From positions 6,010,429 through 6,074,428 of the forward strand of contig OZ037769.1 of NCBI GenBank assembly GCA_964035545.1: DNA of 64,000 nt. The letters are read 5' to 3'. Under the pieces are notes generated by a model. That model did not search any database. It was not told the origin of the DNA and saw only the letters and a list, made by a program, of their open reading frames with translations. The stretch is from Bugula neritina (taxonomy: Eukaryota; Bryozoa; Gymnolaemata; Cheilostomatida; Bugulidae). Shown here piece after piece: positions 39,901 through 50,200 of this stretch (position 1 is the stretch's first letter; every line of letters begins with the position of its first letter). The position numbers and the translations under genes are program-made.

Positions 39901-42900
39901 AGATTTTTCAGATACACCACAGTATATTTGCGCTAAATTATAGAAGTCTCAAATAACCATGAGTCCGAACACAACATAATGCTAATCTAAACAAGCTTAG
40001 GAAAACACACAAATAGTGAAATTGGACATCGAAAAGAATCATAATAAAATATATTTGGAAAGTATCGAGTAGCATATCTTGCTGATCACCAAATGAACAG
40101 GATACATAAAGAATGCATGAGTCGTTTATTGCTAAAACAAATTCAGTTATTGGTTGTTATTTTAGCTGTCAGTTATAAAAGCTTTTCATTTAAAAACTGC
40201 ATTGTATTCATGTTACCTGTTGCATAATAATTAAAAGTCAACAGGTTAGAGCTATTGATAGAATGAACTTGAATAAGTCAATCAGTGCAGGCTGTACAAT
40301 TACAATAAGCTGTAAAACTGCTGAACAACGTGACAATGGGATGTATGCAGTGATAACGCCTAATGCTAATGAATAGCAATTTGTCTGGAAGGCAATTGAA
40401 TTATTAAACATCTGAAGCTCATTGTTTCAACTTCTAGCAAGTCAAATAAAATAAACCAAACCTCATTTAGAACACTGGCTGCACACGGAACAATGTCTTG
40501 AAAATATGCAGACCAAGTTTCATATAATGTATAAAACAGTACATGTTTGTTACATTATTTCAAAGATAATTTGCCTGTAGCAATATTCACGGTGTCTTTA
40601 ATTTCAAATTTGAAAAACTAAATGTTTAGTTAAAAGGCCAATCATTAAATTCTAGGTTGTTAAGGTGAAAGCACATCTCATATAAAGAAACAATTTCCCT
40701 TTACATCAAGTATCTGGGCTTGTATGAAAAAGACTGAGGTCCAAAAAAGAGCAGCAGCAGTGTTAGTTAGTATCCTTCCCTGTAAAAATATACATGGCTC
40801 TGTAGTTCCAATAAATATGGCTTTTATTTGTTTTTGAATACAGCATATGATAATACAGTGTTCCTTCCATTTCTCATGAGAAGGGCTTGGACCCCCGTTT
40901 TGTGGCTTATGTATGTGTATAGGAACAAAATGGTCGAATGTATCGGACCCGTGAGTTGAATCTGGTATTATACTATGTTACTAATTGAGGTTTCGGGACC
41001 TGCAGCTTGTAGAGAGAACACTGTACAACTTATTTATTGATAATGAAAAATATCAAAACCTATTCATTTCCCTTTAATAAACTAAATAACACGAAAAGTG
41101 ACATACGAGGCGTTTCTGCTCCTTCCCGAGCCTCCTGTATAGCCTGAAGTTGCACTTCCCTTTCATATAACTCTTTGGTTAGCTCCACCAGAAGTTCTCC
41201 CATGATACTCTTGAGGTACGAGTAGCTATGTCTGTACCCGCCCCCTACACGAATGTATTTGTGGGCCTCACACCTTTTGTGAGGGACTCTAAGCATGCAT
41301 CTGATGCACTCTTCAGGTCCCAACTAAAACATACAGTATTTAGTAGATGAAATTATGTAGGTCTACGGGTGGCTAATTAGCTCAAACAGAAGCTATAACT
41401 TTTAATCCGCTACCCGATCAAGACATCACGGTGAAAGATGAACAAAGGTGAACAAAAGCTATGGTCTTTGAAAAGCATCAATGCAAAAGTCTATATTTCT
41501 ATTAACATTTGAGCACCAGTAAATAACAGTAATATATGTATAGCGTTTTGTCTCATACCTAAATTCTAAACTGAAAACTAAAACATAAGCTATGCAAAAA
41601 TATCATATTTAAGCAGAAACCCATTGAGTTTGGCCAACTATGAAATATTGTCTGGTCAGAAAAACAACTTTGTTACAAAAAAACCCATTCCAGCTATTAA
41701 AAATTATTTACAAAATTAAATTCAAAATGCTTGATGGACATCATATTTCAAATTATTTCATAATATTTTTCTTTTTGTAAAAAGATGTATTTTGCTTGCA
41801 GATTCGACTTTCAAATGTCATAAATCGAAGCAAATACAAAGTGAAGAAGCCAACTTGTGTGAACTAAGCATTAGAAAATTTACTCTATAATAAAAATTAC
41901 GCAGCCATTTCAATAAATAATAATCACCAACCTTGCCGGCTCCATGGGCTGAATTCAGCTGCGCAAACTGCTCCAGAAACTAAAAGACATAAAGTTTTAG
42001 CGACACCACAAATGAGAGAAAACGGAAAACAATGAGGTTTTTTATTTGAATAGTCCAAAACCCAACAATAGTGTTTGAAATACTGCCATAGAATGACGTA
42101 ATATATGTCAACATGTTTACTAACAACAGTTTGCACCGCAACCAAGAAAAAACGGCTCCTTCAGCCATCATTAATTTTTTGAATAAGACAAACATATTTG
42201 ACTAGGAGGCAGTTTAACTAGTGCATTGTGTATGCAAAACTAAGGAAAATACAATATGGTAATTTTCAAAAGTTACTTGGAATTGAAGTGATTTTCCAGT
42301 CATAATACATAAAATATTCAACGTAATAAAGAAGATTTAAACAATCAACCAGCAGCATAATATTATATTTTCCATAATATTGACTCAAATTTTACATATT
42401 AAATTGCTCACCCAAACTTTATAAGTATAATAATGTATAAAAGTGATTCATCTACTATTTCAAGTAACATTTGTTATCTCTAATGTAAAACTATGAATTT
42501 TAAATTGAATCATTATGATACTTTGGGTTTTACGAATATTAACGTTCTTTTTAGGAAGCTACCCATATAAAATTTAAAAATAAAGGTAGACAAGACTGTT
42601 GTTCAGCTGTACATAAATTCTGGTAGTGACAAGCAACTTTAAGAACTAGAATTACAAGTTCTTAAGTAAAAATGTACAAAGTCATGGCATATTGACTTGA
42701 AATATTGGTGAAAAATGGGAACCTGATTAAACAACTAAAATAAAACTAGGAACACTCTACTGAGCCAATTTCTTACAGGTTCCTAACAACATCTAAAAGT
42801 TATTCTACGAAGCATTGAGAGTTTAATTGATCAAAGAGCCCATTTGGAAATAGTACTGTATATCATTTAGTTATAAAGTATATAGATGTACTCACATGAT

Positions 42901-43307
42901 CAGCAATGAGTGGCAGAGTGAGGACAGTGGTAGGCCTTCTAGGGGTGGCCCCTCTAGACCCCCGACCTAAAATTCAACGTACAACAAACACCATTGATAA
43001 ATACTTAGTCTACATAAAATTTTTCAACATCTATAAATAGATTTAAAAACTTGATGAAGCAAACTTGCTATCAAATTCTATTAGAATCTATTAAATACCA
43101 TACACTCCTACACTGTAGATGATCTAAAAGGATCATCTTTATTAAATATATACAGGAGGTGAATAAAACAAAAGACAAACCTCTGTTGAACGTAGTGTCA
43201 GATCTACGAAGGTTTGCCTCAGCACAAGTCTCGGGACGGTTCCTATGACCAAGAGTTGGATCAAAGGCTGAGGCGCCAAGCCGCGGCAGTCGATCAAAAT
43301 CTGCCAT
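18794..43307 (-). CDS. Unnamed 1,432-residue repeat protein with EF-hand-like C-terminus (29 exons)
   Basis: Exons in transcript order: 43307-43181, 42966-42896, 41979-41932, 41323-41107, 39710-39529, 39158-38961, 38037-37921, 37609-37466, 37097-36908, 36759-36684, 36401-36280, 35525-35372, 34597-34415, 33730-33545, 32859-32756, 32581-32422, 32068-31904, 31735-31544, 30687-30620, 25782-25693, 25379-25288, 24474-24280, 23762-23586, 22971-22887, 21984-21746, 21149-20989, 20561-20345, 19998-19721, 18854-18794. Every junction uses AG/GT and keeps phase, totalling 4,299 nt. The start is the first ATG, reading MADFDRLPRLGASAFDP. No signal peptide or membrane helix is seen, so it is probably intracellular. 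Order: conserved N-terminus (1-154), four RTKSG repeats (155-~420), charged Asp/Glu- and Lys/Arg-rich exons (~420-1115), helical EF-hand-like region (~1115-1400), short tail. I do not recognise the family and assign no function. Small skipped or alternative exons cannot be excluded. The 4.8-kb intron between exons 19 and 20 holds an opposite-strand gene. Confidence 0.85.
22005..22068 (+). repeat. 16-bp tandem repeat, four copies
   Basis: tagatgcagacgttac repeated four times with one or two substitutions, within the intron just upstream of exon 25 of the minus-strand gene (about 20 bases from its acceptor). Confidence 0.9.
22887..32581 (-). CDS. Exons 16-24 of the unnamed gene: charged linker region
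   Basis: Part of the 18794-43307 gene (residues ~707-1114). Exon 17 (32068-31904) is a long charged helix containing M-T-E-Q-E-R-E-E-Y-L-A-K-K-A. Exon 18 is acidic then basic (E-W-D-S-D-E-Y-E-A-D-P). Exon 20 (25782-25693) is Gly/Lys-rich. Exon 22 (24474-24280) has Y-D-E-K-G-R-I then a Lys run, and repeats as Y-D-E-H-G-N-V-I-G-K. Exon 23 (23762-23586) looks folded: L-S-K-E-D-L-K-A-L-G-I-D-P-N-M-S-K-Q-D-I-A, a two-helix motif. Exon 24 is acidic (S-D-M-D-S-D-E-L-A-G-D-S-D-L-D). Introns here hold SINE, minisatellite and dispersed-repeat sequence listed separately. Confidence 0.8.
22975..23130 (+). repeat. AT-rich tandem repeat (tacaacaaatattatatatggca)
   Basis: Several 22-30-bp units built on 'acaacaaatattatatat', adjacent to the acceptor of exon 24 (22971). 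The AT-rich low-complexity sequence continues to about 23310. Confidence 0.9.
25445..25625 (-). repeat. Dispersed repeat, copy A
   Basis: Read on the minus strand, this contains gacttgaacccccattctgt, 'ggcttatgtatgtgt', 'tgagttgaatctggtatt' and 'attgaggttttgggacctg' in that order. The same order occurs on the plus strand at 40858-41020. Intronic. Probably a non-autonomous transposable element; no tRNA head seen. Confidence 0.8.
27607..27773 (-). mobile_element. tRNA-derived SINE, copy 2
   Basis: On the minus strand: a remnant of the tRNA head (catgggttctatctctggta), then 'ggccattggtgatgctagga', 'gagcatccaatcataattgct', the 'agtccttagcctgatctaac' segment and the 'ggggtttctcacaggga' end. The head is truncated. 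Located in the large intron of the minus-strand gene. Confidence 0.85.
29029..30248 (+). CDS. Nested small protein with duplicated Cys motif (2 exons)
   Basis: Exons 29029-29162 and 30068-30248 join with donor GA|GTAAAT and acceptor tttcag|G to give 104 residues and a TGA stop. AATAAA follows 37 bases later. The gene lies antisense inside intron 19 of the minus-strand gene. Residues ~34-62 and ~63-92 form an internal duplication: H-F-(D/N)-x2-C-(Y/H)-Y-K, then E-(F/I)-Y-L-(V/M)-x-(R/K)-C-x-C-K. Each half holds three cysteines (six in all). The N-terminal ~33 residues are Lys-rich with no signal peptide. The open frame extends upstream of the ATG to 29005 and an AG ends at 29026, so a further 5' exon is possible, perhaps with a signal peptide. 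I do not recognise a family. Cysteine pairs could form disulphides or bind metal; this is unresolved. Confidence 0.65.
30285..30290 (+). promoter_or_regulatory. Poly(A) signal AATAAA of the nested gene
   Basis: AATAAA lies 37 bases after the TGA of the nested plus-strand gene, at the usual spacing for a short 3' UTR. Confidence 0.5.
32756..36759 (-). CDS. Exons 10-15 of the unnamed gene: duplicated GGT(R/K)-type charged exons
   Basis: Part of the 18794-43307 gene (residues ~431-706). Exons 13 (34597-34415), 14 (33730-33545) and 15 (32859-32756) share the core S-A-G-G-T-(K/R)-(K/R) followed by a basic run, then D-G-(T/K) and an acidic E-(E/M)-Y stretch. Exons 12 and 14 both end G-S-D-S-E-Y or close to it. 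Exons 13 and 14 are symmetric (phase 2 at both ends), so they can be duplicated or skipped without frameshift. Exon 11 is Gly/Asn/Lys-rich with an E-D-L-E-D-L-L start. The composition (Lys/Arg blocks alternating with Asp/Ser/Glu) suggests disorder and possible phosphorylation; that is inference. Confidence 0.8.
32880..33175 (+). repeat. ~20-bp minisatellite (tgacatcataatacagtgta)
   Basis: About 14 imperfect copies of a 19-21-bp unit alternating 'gacatcataa' with 'acagtgta'. It begins about 20 bases from the acceptor of exon 15 (32859). That exon start, read on the minus strand as 'ttatcacagtgatgtca', itself resembles the unit. Confidence 0.9.
33201..33422 (-). mobile_element. tRNA-derived SINE, copy 3 (near full length)
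   Basis: On the minus strand it runs from 'gagtagccgtggtctagggg' (A-box-like tRNA head) through 'atgggttcaaaacccagcag' (B box), 'accatcggtgatgtttgg', 'gcattcagtcataattgct', 'ataagtccttagctcgattt' and 'ggggttttctcacaggga' to a short A/T tail. It has the same order as the copies at 51003 and 51926. Confidence 0.9.
34351..34431 (-). repeat. 27-bp triplication containing the exon-13 splice donor
   Basis: Three tandem 27-bp units at 34351-34377, 34378-34404 and 34405-34431. On the minus strand each carries CTAC(A/C)G|GTTAGT, so there are three candidate 5' splice sites 27 bases apart. Each extra unit would add nine in-frame residues (repeats of A-H-S-Y-Y-R-L-V-G) without changing phase. Confidence 0.95.
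34661..34832. mobile_element. Candidate MITE with ~30-bp terminal inverted repeats
   Basis: Left end taggagcagtaatggagaa, continuing ttgagatagcct (34661-34692). Right end is its near-exact inverse, aggcttttctcaatttctc, continuing cattactgcaccta (to 34832). Ends are bounded by TA, suggesting a TA target duplication. The ~110-bp interior is non-coding. Located in the intron upstream of exon 13. Confidence 0.7.
35675..35875 (+). repeat. Degenerate 'tagcatagtatag' tandem repeat
   Basis: Imperfect 5- and 10-bp units (tagca, tagta) in a 200-bp block, in the intron before exon 12. An open frame through it on the minus strand (Met-Leu-Tyr rich) is a repeat artefact. Confidence 0.9.
36908..39710 (-). 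CDS. Exons 5-9 of the unnamed gene: four tandem RTKSG repeats
   Basis: Part of the 18794-43307 gene (residues ~155-431). Each unit starts K-T-(Y/M)-(I/V)-R-T-K-S-G-(R/K), then E-(K/R)-x-(V/I)-x-(hydrophobic)-(S/T)-x-x-(D/E)-Y-(D/E), a helix, and ends near (E/D)-(S/G)-W. Units 1 and 2 are single exons (39710-39529; 39158-38961). Units 3 and 4 are each split by an intron after different residues (38037-37921 + 37609-37466; the end of 37609-37466 + 37097-36908), with a Pro/Lys linker between them (G-E-K-P-P-P-P-K-P). The Trp near each end and the Tyr in the middle are kept in all four units. The pattern shows tandem duplication with later intron gain or shift. Function unknown. Confidence 0.85.
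38061..38505 (+). repeat. 31-bp minisatellite, about 14 copies
   Basis: The unit begins ctgtgacacttttactatat and ends in one of three variants (agatagctgag, agggagttgag, agatagttgaa). The variants recur in ordered groups, giving a higher-order period. It starts 24 bases from the acceptor of exon 7 (38037). Confidence 0.95.
40858..41020 (+). repeat. Dispersed repeat, copy B
   Basis: Contains gcttggacccccgttttgt, 'ggcttatgtatgtgtatagg', 'tgagttgaatctggtatt', 'attgaggtttcgggacctg' in the same order as the minus-strand reading of 25445-25625. The two copies are in opposite orientation, 15 kb apart, both within introns of the same gene. Confidence 0.8.
41107..43307 (-). CDS. Exons 1-4 of the unnamed gene: N-terminal region with CxxC...CxxH
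   Basis: Part of the 18794-43307 gene (residues 1-154). Exon 1 encodes a polar start, and exon 2 the basic G-R-G-S-R-G-A-T-P-R-R-P-T-T. Exon 3 has an amphipathic F-L-E-Q-F-A-Q-L-N. Exon 4 begins L-G-P-E-E-C-I-R-C and contains C-x2-C-x8-C-x2-H, a spacing that could bind one zinc ion (inference), then a Gly/Tyr/His/Ser patch (V-G-G-G-Y-R-H-S-Y-S-Y). It ends in a charged helix, E-L-Y-E-R-E-V-Q-L-Q-A-I-Q-E-A, likely a short coiled coil. The density of Cys, His and aromatic residues suggests a folded domain, unlike the charged middle. No family recognised. Confidence 0.8.
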
Positions 43308-43925
43308 TTTATTTCAAATCATTTAATCTAATAGTTTTATTTCATAACTGGGACACAGTATAGCTTATCCTGTGTAACTCAAATTAAAGTCCCTTGGTTT
43401 CTGTACTACATATCCATGTTAGCAACAGCGAAACGGGTAGGTGTATGTAACACTATTGTTTCAACAACTTGATAAATGGGTTTCACTGACTGTGTTCTTT
43501 CAAGTCTTTTGTTTTAAGAGAAAAACGCAACACACACTGATTAAACACAATGCTGTTGTTGTGTAATTTATAGAATTCAAACTATTGAAAGGCACTATGA
43601 AAACATGATCGCTTAGACATGATTGAAACAATTATATCACCAAATCAGTGCGTATCAATGCAGTTACATAGGTTAATATAATTGATAGACAATGAAGTGT
43701 ATTATTAATTTCAAGGCAATAAACAAAATTTAAGTGTAGTTGTAATGTACCGGGATAAGTGTAGGCTAATTTTTGTAACCTCCATACAACTGTGGGGAGT
43801 AGGTTAAGCAACCCTTAAATAATGTCATTAAATGCTAAGTAAAAGGTATACACACTGTGTACCGCTACTGGATACTACTGATATAAAAAAAACAACTATT
43901 GAGCTCTGGTGGATTTTATAAAACT

Positions 43926-43931
43926 TTTATT
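43926..43931 (-). promoter_or_regulatory. Candidate poly(A) signal of USP48
   Basis: AATAAA on the minus strand, about 370 bases after the USP48 stop at 44304-44306 and 620 bases before the start codon of the next minus-strand gene. Position only. Confidence 0.4.
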
Positions 43932-44303
43932 TGGTGGATAATTTACAAAAATAACCTCTCAATGTACATTGTCCTTTCTATCGATTGGAAATCATCATAC
44001 AAGGCACAACGCCATGGCACACATGCCACAAAATTAATAACAGTTTCGTGTGAATCTTAAGCTCACACAAGCAAACAAATTCATAAATGTCTTTGAAACA
44101 TACCAGCCAATTCTGTGAGCCTAGTTTTCAGTGGCACTAGGTTTAGCTAGTCAAACAACGTCCAAAATACCAAATAATGTAAAAATCTCAAACATTAAAA
44201 AAATTTCCTTTTCAACATAATATACAGCATGTAGACGTGGAGTGGGAGTTGTCAACCTTTAGTCTGTAAAACTAATTGTTAGAGTTGTACCTCTAGTATC
44301 AGG

Positions 44304-47271
44304 TTATGACATTAGACCTGTACCTCTAAACCCTTCTTCCATAACCCCCTGTTGCAGCAGAGCAAGTTCTAAGTGACCCTCATCATACGTCTCCCCCTAA
44401 ATGAAAAACAGAGCTAAGGCTATGTATGGCAAACAGGTGACAACATCTTAACACTGTAATTTTTTACACGTGAATTGCTGTATTTCGGCTAACTTAGTGA
44501 ATGAAAACAGAATGAAGTCAATTTATCACCAAAGCAATATTTCACAAATAATGGTTACTGAACATACGAGAGGGGCAGCAAACAAATACAGCTCCCTGTC
44601 AGCAACGCTGCAAGTTTTCACTAAATAACAGACAACTCTACAGTTCTAAATAAAACATCATTGCATAGAAGCCATTTACAAGAAGTGCTAACAACCTGAG
44701 TTTTCATTGTCTCATTTTATCAAAAGTCAGTGAGCATATCAAGTCTAAATATAAAATATTCCTGCATCCAAGCAAGCAGAATGAAAAAGCAGTAAATGAA
44801 TATTTGGAAAAAATTAAATTGAGCTTTTAAGATAATTTGAGTTCTTTCAACTAATAAAATGCTAGTCAATGATAATGAACATTAAAAAGTGGAAAACTTA
44901 AAAATACAATTGCAAAGCACAATACTGCACATTCAAATATTTGAAGAAAAACTAGTCAAAAAATATATATCAAGCGTTCTTAAAATGTTAGCATGGTTTC
45001 ACAAGCACTGTTGGAGTCAATTTGGATTTTAAAATGGTTAAATATTTGAGGTTAGGTTATCTGCATAAACAGCTCAGGCAGTTGCCCGATACACGAAAAT
45101 TTCAGAACTTTCCACATGAGTGTAAAGATGCAAAAATTTGCAAATATAATGCCAAGTTTTCGACAACCACATACATACAATAATATGTTGCTTACAACAT
45201 GTTATAGAGGGCACAGCAAGCTGAGGTATGATATCAAATAGGGCTGCAAAGGTATTGCTAAAATGTGGCCAGCTTAGTACTTTTAATATTGATATCTTCA
45301 GAAGTCCCAATACCTTCCCAGCACTAACATGACCACCAAACCTGTACTGCAGTTACTACAGTTGCAGCATTTACACCAACAATTTATACATCAATATCTA
45401 CACTGAGCACAAATAGTGGACATCAGCGGTTCATATCTGGTGTACCTTTAGCAAGAGAAGACAACCTGGGTAGAGTTTCAGTTCTGTCAGACTCATATCG
45501 TCTCCCTCCAACTTCCTACCATCTAATGTCAATATCTGGTCGAATGGTGCAATGGCAAATAACTTGACCAGCTAAAACAGGATACACAGACATGATAACA
45601 GATCATTGTGGATTCATCAATTGTTTACATAGAGAAGTGACTTCAGATAAAGACAGCTTTAAATGCCATGAGCAACTTATTCAACAATAGTGACAGCTGA
45701 AAAGTTAGCAAACACAGTCCCAATATTAGTTTATATCTCGGTATACAGATAGATGAGTGGTTTGTTTCCAGGATTCATCATTTAGCCAAAATTTAGGGCG
45801 TTCCAGGAAACACCAGTTACGACACAAAAGTCAATTTAACAATTTATTATTATCCTACTATTTTCAGTATTTTGAAAGTTAAAAGAGTTGTGGGAAACAT
45901 TCAAACAATGCGACACAACATGTCCTGATGGTACCAATGAATCACACTTTCATAACTTATCACATGTGCCAGCTGACTCTTATACATAAACTATAGATTG
46001 TGTTTCGCACACATATTTTGACATGTTTAACCTACCTCAAGGCTAAATATTAAGTTACCTACAACAGGTGGGTATGTCACACTAGCTATGTATGTATACA
46101 CAAAATATACTAGATACATGTATATATTATTTATAATGTATGTACTATATACACTAAATACATTTCTACACTAAATATATATTTAGTGTATACATATAGT
46201 TAGTATATATAGTATATATACATGTATTTAGTATATACTAAATACATGTATATTCTATAAATACTAAATATATGTATATAGTATATAAACTGAATACATG
46301 TATGTACTATAAATACTAAATACACATATACACTACAGAGTACACATAATATATAGACGTACATTACTCTGATAGAGATATAATAAACAGACACAAGAAG
46401 CGTAACCCACCTCAACTCTAAGATCTTTCAGGGTCATTCTAGAAGAAACCTTCAAGTGCTTGTCTCCACGTACATGCTTCCTTCTAGCGGACTTCCTGTG
46501 TGACACCAGAGAGCCTGTGACAGCAGGTGCTCCCAGTGCTCTGCTGGTCTGTCCACACTGGGTGAGATCAAGTTTTGGCTTCTTGCACTCGGAATGGATC
46601 TACATTGTAAGGTAGAAAGAGTGAGCTGGTTGCTTCTTACAACTTATACAGTCAGAACAACTTTTATTCAAATGCCACAACACATTACCAACCACCTCTT
46701 AGAATTTAGTGCTATTCAGTGCTCATTGTATAACTAGCCTAAGCAAAAAAGTGTATAACATTTAATTTTATCTGAATTAAAAAATTACTGTAGAGTATAT
46801 GTATAGTATATGTAGAGTGTATGTAGAGTATATGTATAGTATATGTAGAGTGTGTGTGTATATTGTGTGTAGAGTGTACGTAGAGCATATGTAGAGTGTG
46901 TGTATAGTGTGTGTATAGTGTGTGTAGAGTGTATGTAGAGTGTGTGTAGAGTGTGTGTAGAGTGTATGCAGAGTCTATATAGGGCATATTTAGAGTGTAT
47001 GTAAAGTGTGTAAAGTGTACGTAGAGTGTGTACACTGTACACAGAACGTATGTAGAGTAAATGTATGCTATATGTAGATTGTACAGTATTACTGAGTAGA
47101 GCATCTAGCAAACCTCCTCCTCTGAAGTAGGCGTGTCCTCCGTGTTGTTAGGAGTTTTGCTCTCCTTGCTGTCCTCTTCCAGCAGCCTCACATATATTCT
47201 CTCATTCTCAAACACATGAGACTCGAGCTCTACAGACAGCAGTCTTGAGTGTAAGCATCCAGGACACATGT
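44304..47271 (-). CDS. USP48: USP48 exons 19-22: C-terminal linker and ubiquitin-like domain
   Basis: Exon 19 carries M-C-P-G-C-L (CxxC after the last DUSP) and an acidic linker (S-E-E-E). Exon 20 has [14 protein letters not shown], matching the basic motif before the human UBL. Exons 20-21 form the [11 protein letters not shown] then [12 protein letters not shown] and L-D-G-R-K-L. Exon 22 ends with the conserved G-F-R-G-T-G-L and stop TAA at 44304-44306. Confidence 0.93.
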
Positions 47272-50200
47272 CTACAGTATAGCATGTGTATGCATAGAGT
47301 ATAGCATGTGTATGCATAGAGTATAGCATGTGTATGCATAGAGTATAGCATGTGTATGCATAGAGTATAGCATGTGTATGCATAGAGTATAGCATGTGTA
47401 TACATAGAGTATAGCATGTGTATGCATAGAGTATAGCATGTGTATGCATAGAGTATAGCATGTGTATGCATAGAGTATAGCATGTGTATGCATAGAGTAT
47501 AGCATGTGTATACATAGAGTATAGCATACATGTGTATACATGGAGCATAACGTTATGCTATAGGAGCAACTTATACCACAGTTCTAAACTCAATACCTGG
47601 TGGAAAAAACAGCACAATTTCTGCCAAGCTACCTTTTTCGAAAACTCTGAGAGTGAAAAGTGAGAGACTAAGTTAACTAGTGTAGGCAGCTTAGAGCCAT
47701 AATGAAAACATGTTTTGCAGCTTCCTCTTTCTACCTGGTGTATATAATCACCTACCTAGTATATCATGGTACAATATCTACCTACATACCTACCTAGTAC
47801 ATATATTCACCTACCTATTACATATATTCACCTACCTGGTACATATAATCACCTACCTATTACATATAATCACCTACCTAGTACATCTAATCACCTACTT
47901 GGTATATATATTCACCTACCTAGTGCATATATTCACCTACCTAGTACATATACTAATCACCTACCTAGTGTATACAAACATCTACCTGTCACATATAATC
48001 ACCTACCTGGTACATATATTCACCTACCTGGTACATATAACAACATACTTAGTACATATACTAATCACCTACCTATTACATACAATCACCTACCTGGTAC
48101 AGTGACATAAGGAGTGTCATTCTCCTTCCCTGCTGCCTTCACTTGTATCACCATACTGCAGGGGAAGTGGGAAGAAAGGACATCCCACTCATACGGCCAC
48201 AGTAGTATAATACTGCTCTCATCGGACGGACTAACACACAGTTTATCATGTGGGCACAGCAAAGTAGAGTTTTCTATACTGGCTAAAGTTGACGATAGTG
48301 GGTTTCTACAAATTCATTACTAATAAGATTAAATCAGTGTGTGAGTAGTTTTAAGCTATATAGGTTGTCTAAAATCTAACAATTGTTTCATACCGGAAAG
48401 CTTCAGATATGCTAAATCTATTGCACTTAAGTGTGTGGTGTGCGTGTTTGTGTGTGTGTGTGCGAGTGTGTGTATGTATATGTGTGTGCGTGCGTGCGTG
48501 TGTGTGTGTGTGTTCGTGTCTGGGTGTGCCTGTGTGTGTTTGTTTATTTACTTCTCTTGCACAAAGCAAAATATAAAATAGCTTTATAGTTAGCTTTACT
48601 TTTAGTACTGAGAAAACACACAACTACAGTAAAGGGAGATAAACATTAAATCATACAATGCTTGCGACAAGTGACTTTGCAAATACAAAGGGAACAAAGT
48701 GTACAATACAGCTAAGAAGCATCACGACTTTAGATTGTGTGAGATTCAATAAATTGCTCAGCTCAGGGTAGAATATGTCTAACTCAAGGATAAATACAGG
48801 AACAGCCAACCTGAGAAAGGCTTTCCACTGTTTATACGAAGCAGAGCTCAGACAGTAGACAGTGTCAGTAGTCAGCGAGCCTACGATTGGACGGTTACGT
48901 AATGACGCAAGGTCGGACAGCAGCTGCCGCTCCTCCTTCACCAGAGTTTTGCGCTGATCTTCTATTTCTACAAGCCTCTGATTATCTCCCTGCAAAGGTT
49001 AACAAATAAAACTTGCTTTAGTCTGGTCCTTGTGTTCAGGCATATTCTCTATTCCTACAGAACTAGGTATGTCTTCATCCACACTGCTTTTCCATGGCCT
49101 AGAATGGATCCATATGGATGCTCATAGGATGGATTTGTGGTTGCGGTTTGCATTAACTTATGGTTTCCAAATATCGAATAAAAAAATTTATTTTTGTTCA
49201 ATGCGAAGCAATGGAAATGCAGTGCTAGACCAGATCATGTTGCTATGGCTACACAATACACAACACATCTAGATTGACAATATACTCCTAGATTGACCCT
49301 ACCCTATGACCTACACACACATGACCTACATATTATGACTTAGCACACTCACCAAGCACTGTGCACACTTGGGGTCCAGCGATGTGAAGCTAATAGCATC
49401 AGGAAAATACTCTAGAAAGATGTCCCAGACTGACTGAGGAACCAGCTGCCTGTGCTTGTCCGCCGTGTCCAGACAACCTGTAACACCAAACACAGTAACG
49501 CACTGACTTGCCAGTGTGAAATTCTCAAACATTTATCAAAGAAGTTTATTAAATTTAAAGCAAATCAAGACAAAGTATTTCTTTTTGAACGCACCGTGTT
49601 CACATCGTATCTCGCTGTTGAAAGCCTCTTCCTCTTCCAACATATTTTCTGCAACCCGTTCAGTACTTTTATCTTTATCTGAGAATTGTTAAAATATGAA
49701 ACTGGTTCCTGGAGTTTATTTCAAGAAACAGTACAAAAAACCGGTTTTAAAATAAGCCACATCACAGGAAGGATTTCCTTGAAAACTGACTAACATACCT
49801 TCACTGTTTTCCGTTCCATTCACAGTTTCACCTTTACGGTCATTATCTAGAAAAGAAAAAATTGTATGCATCCTAATAGACACAAGGAAGATGCGTTTGT
49901 ATAACTCATCAACAATCAGTTAGATGATTTGCACCCAGTTTACTATCACAGGAATCTAGCAGATCTACTGATAGATCAAGGAAATCAGGCTGCTTACTTT
50001 TGCTACAAGTTTATCTAAATTTCTAGTATTTATATTCCAGCAAAATGATTTCCAGAAAAATAATTAGTTTTGGCATGAGCGTAGCCCAAAGCTTAACAAC
50101 TTTCAAAAAATAAAAGTATTTACATTAAATTGGCACACAGAAATTGTCTTCTTTCTGGATCAGAAAGGTAAATCACCTGTTGGCTGAGCGGCTTTCTCCA

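Noticed and set aside
46739-47111. Two overlapping long frames rich in Tyr/Thr/His
   Set aside because: They read through a degenerate minisatellite in different frames; no conserved protein.
47105-47548. Long minus-strand frame rich in Tyr/Cys/His/Met repeats
   Set aside because: Only the first-exon-like end (47114-47271, USP48 exon 19) is coding. The rest is the 22-bp minisatellite, which stays open in several frames because of its base composition.
47710-48110. Plus-strand frames rich in Thr-Tyr-Leu
   Set aside because: Translation of the 20-21-bp minisatellite, antisense to USP48; open in two frames at once.
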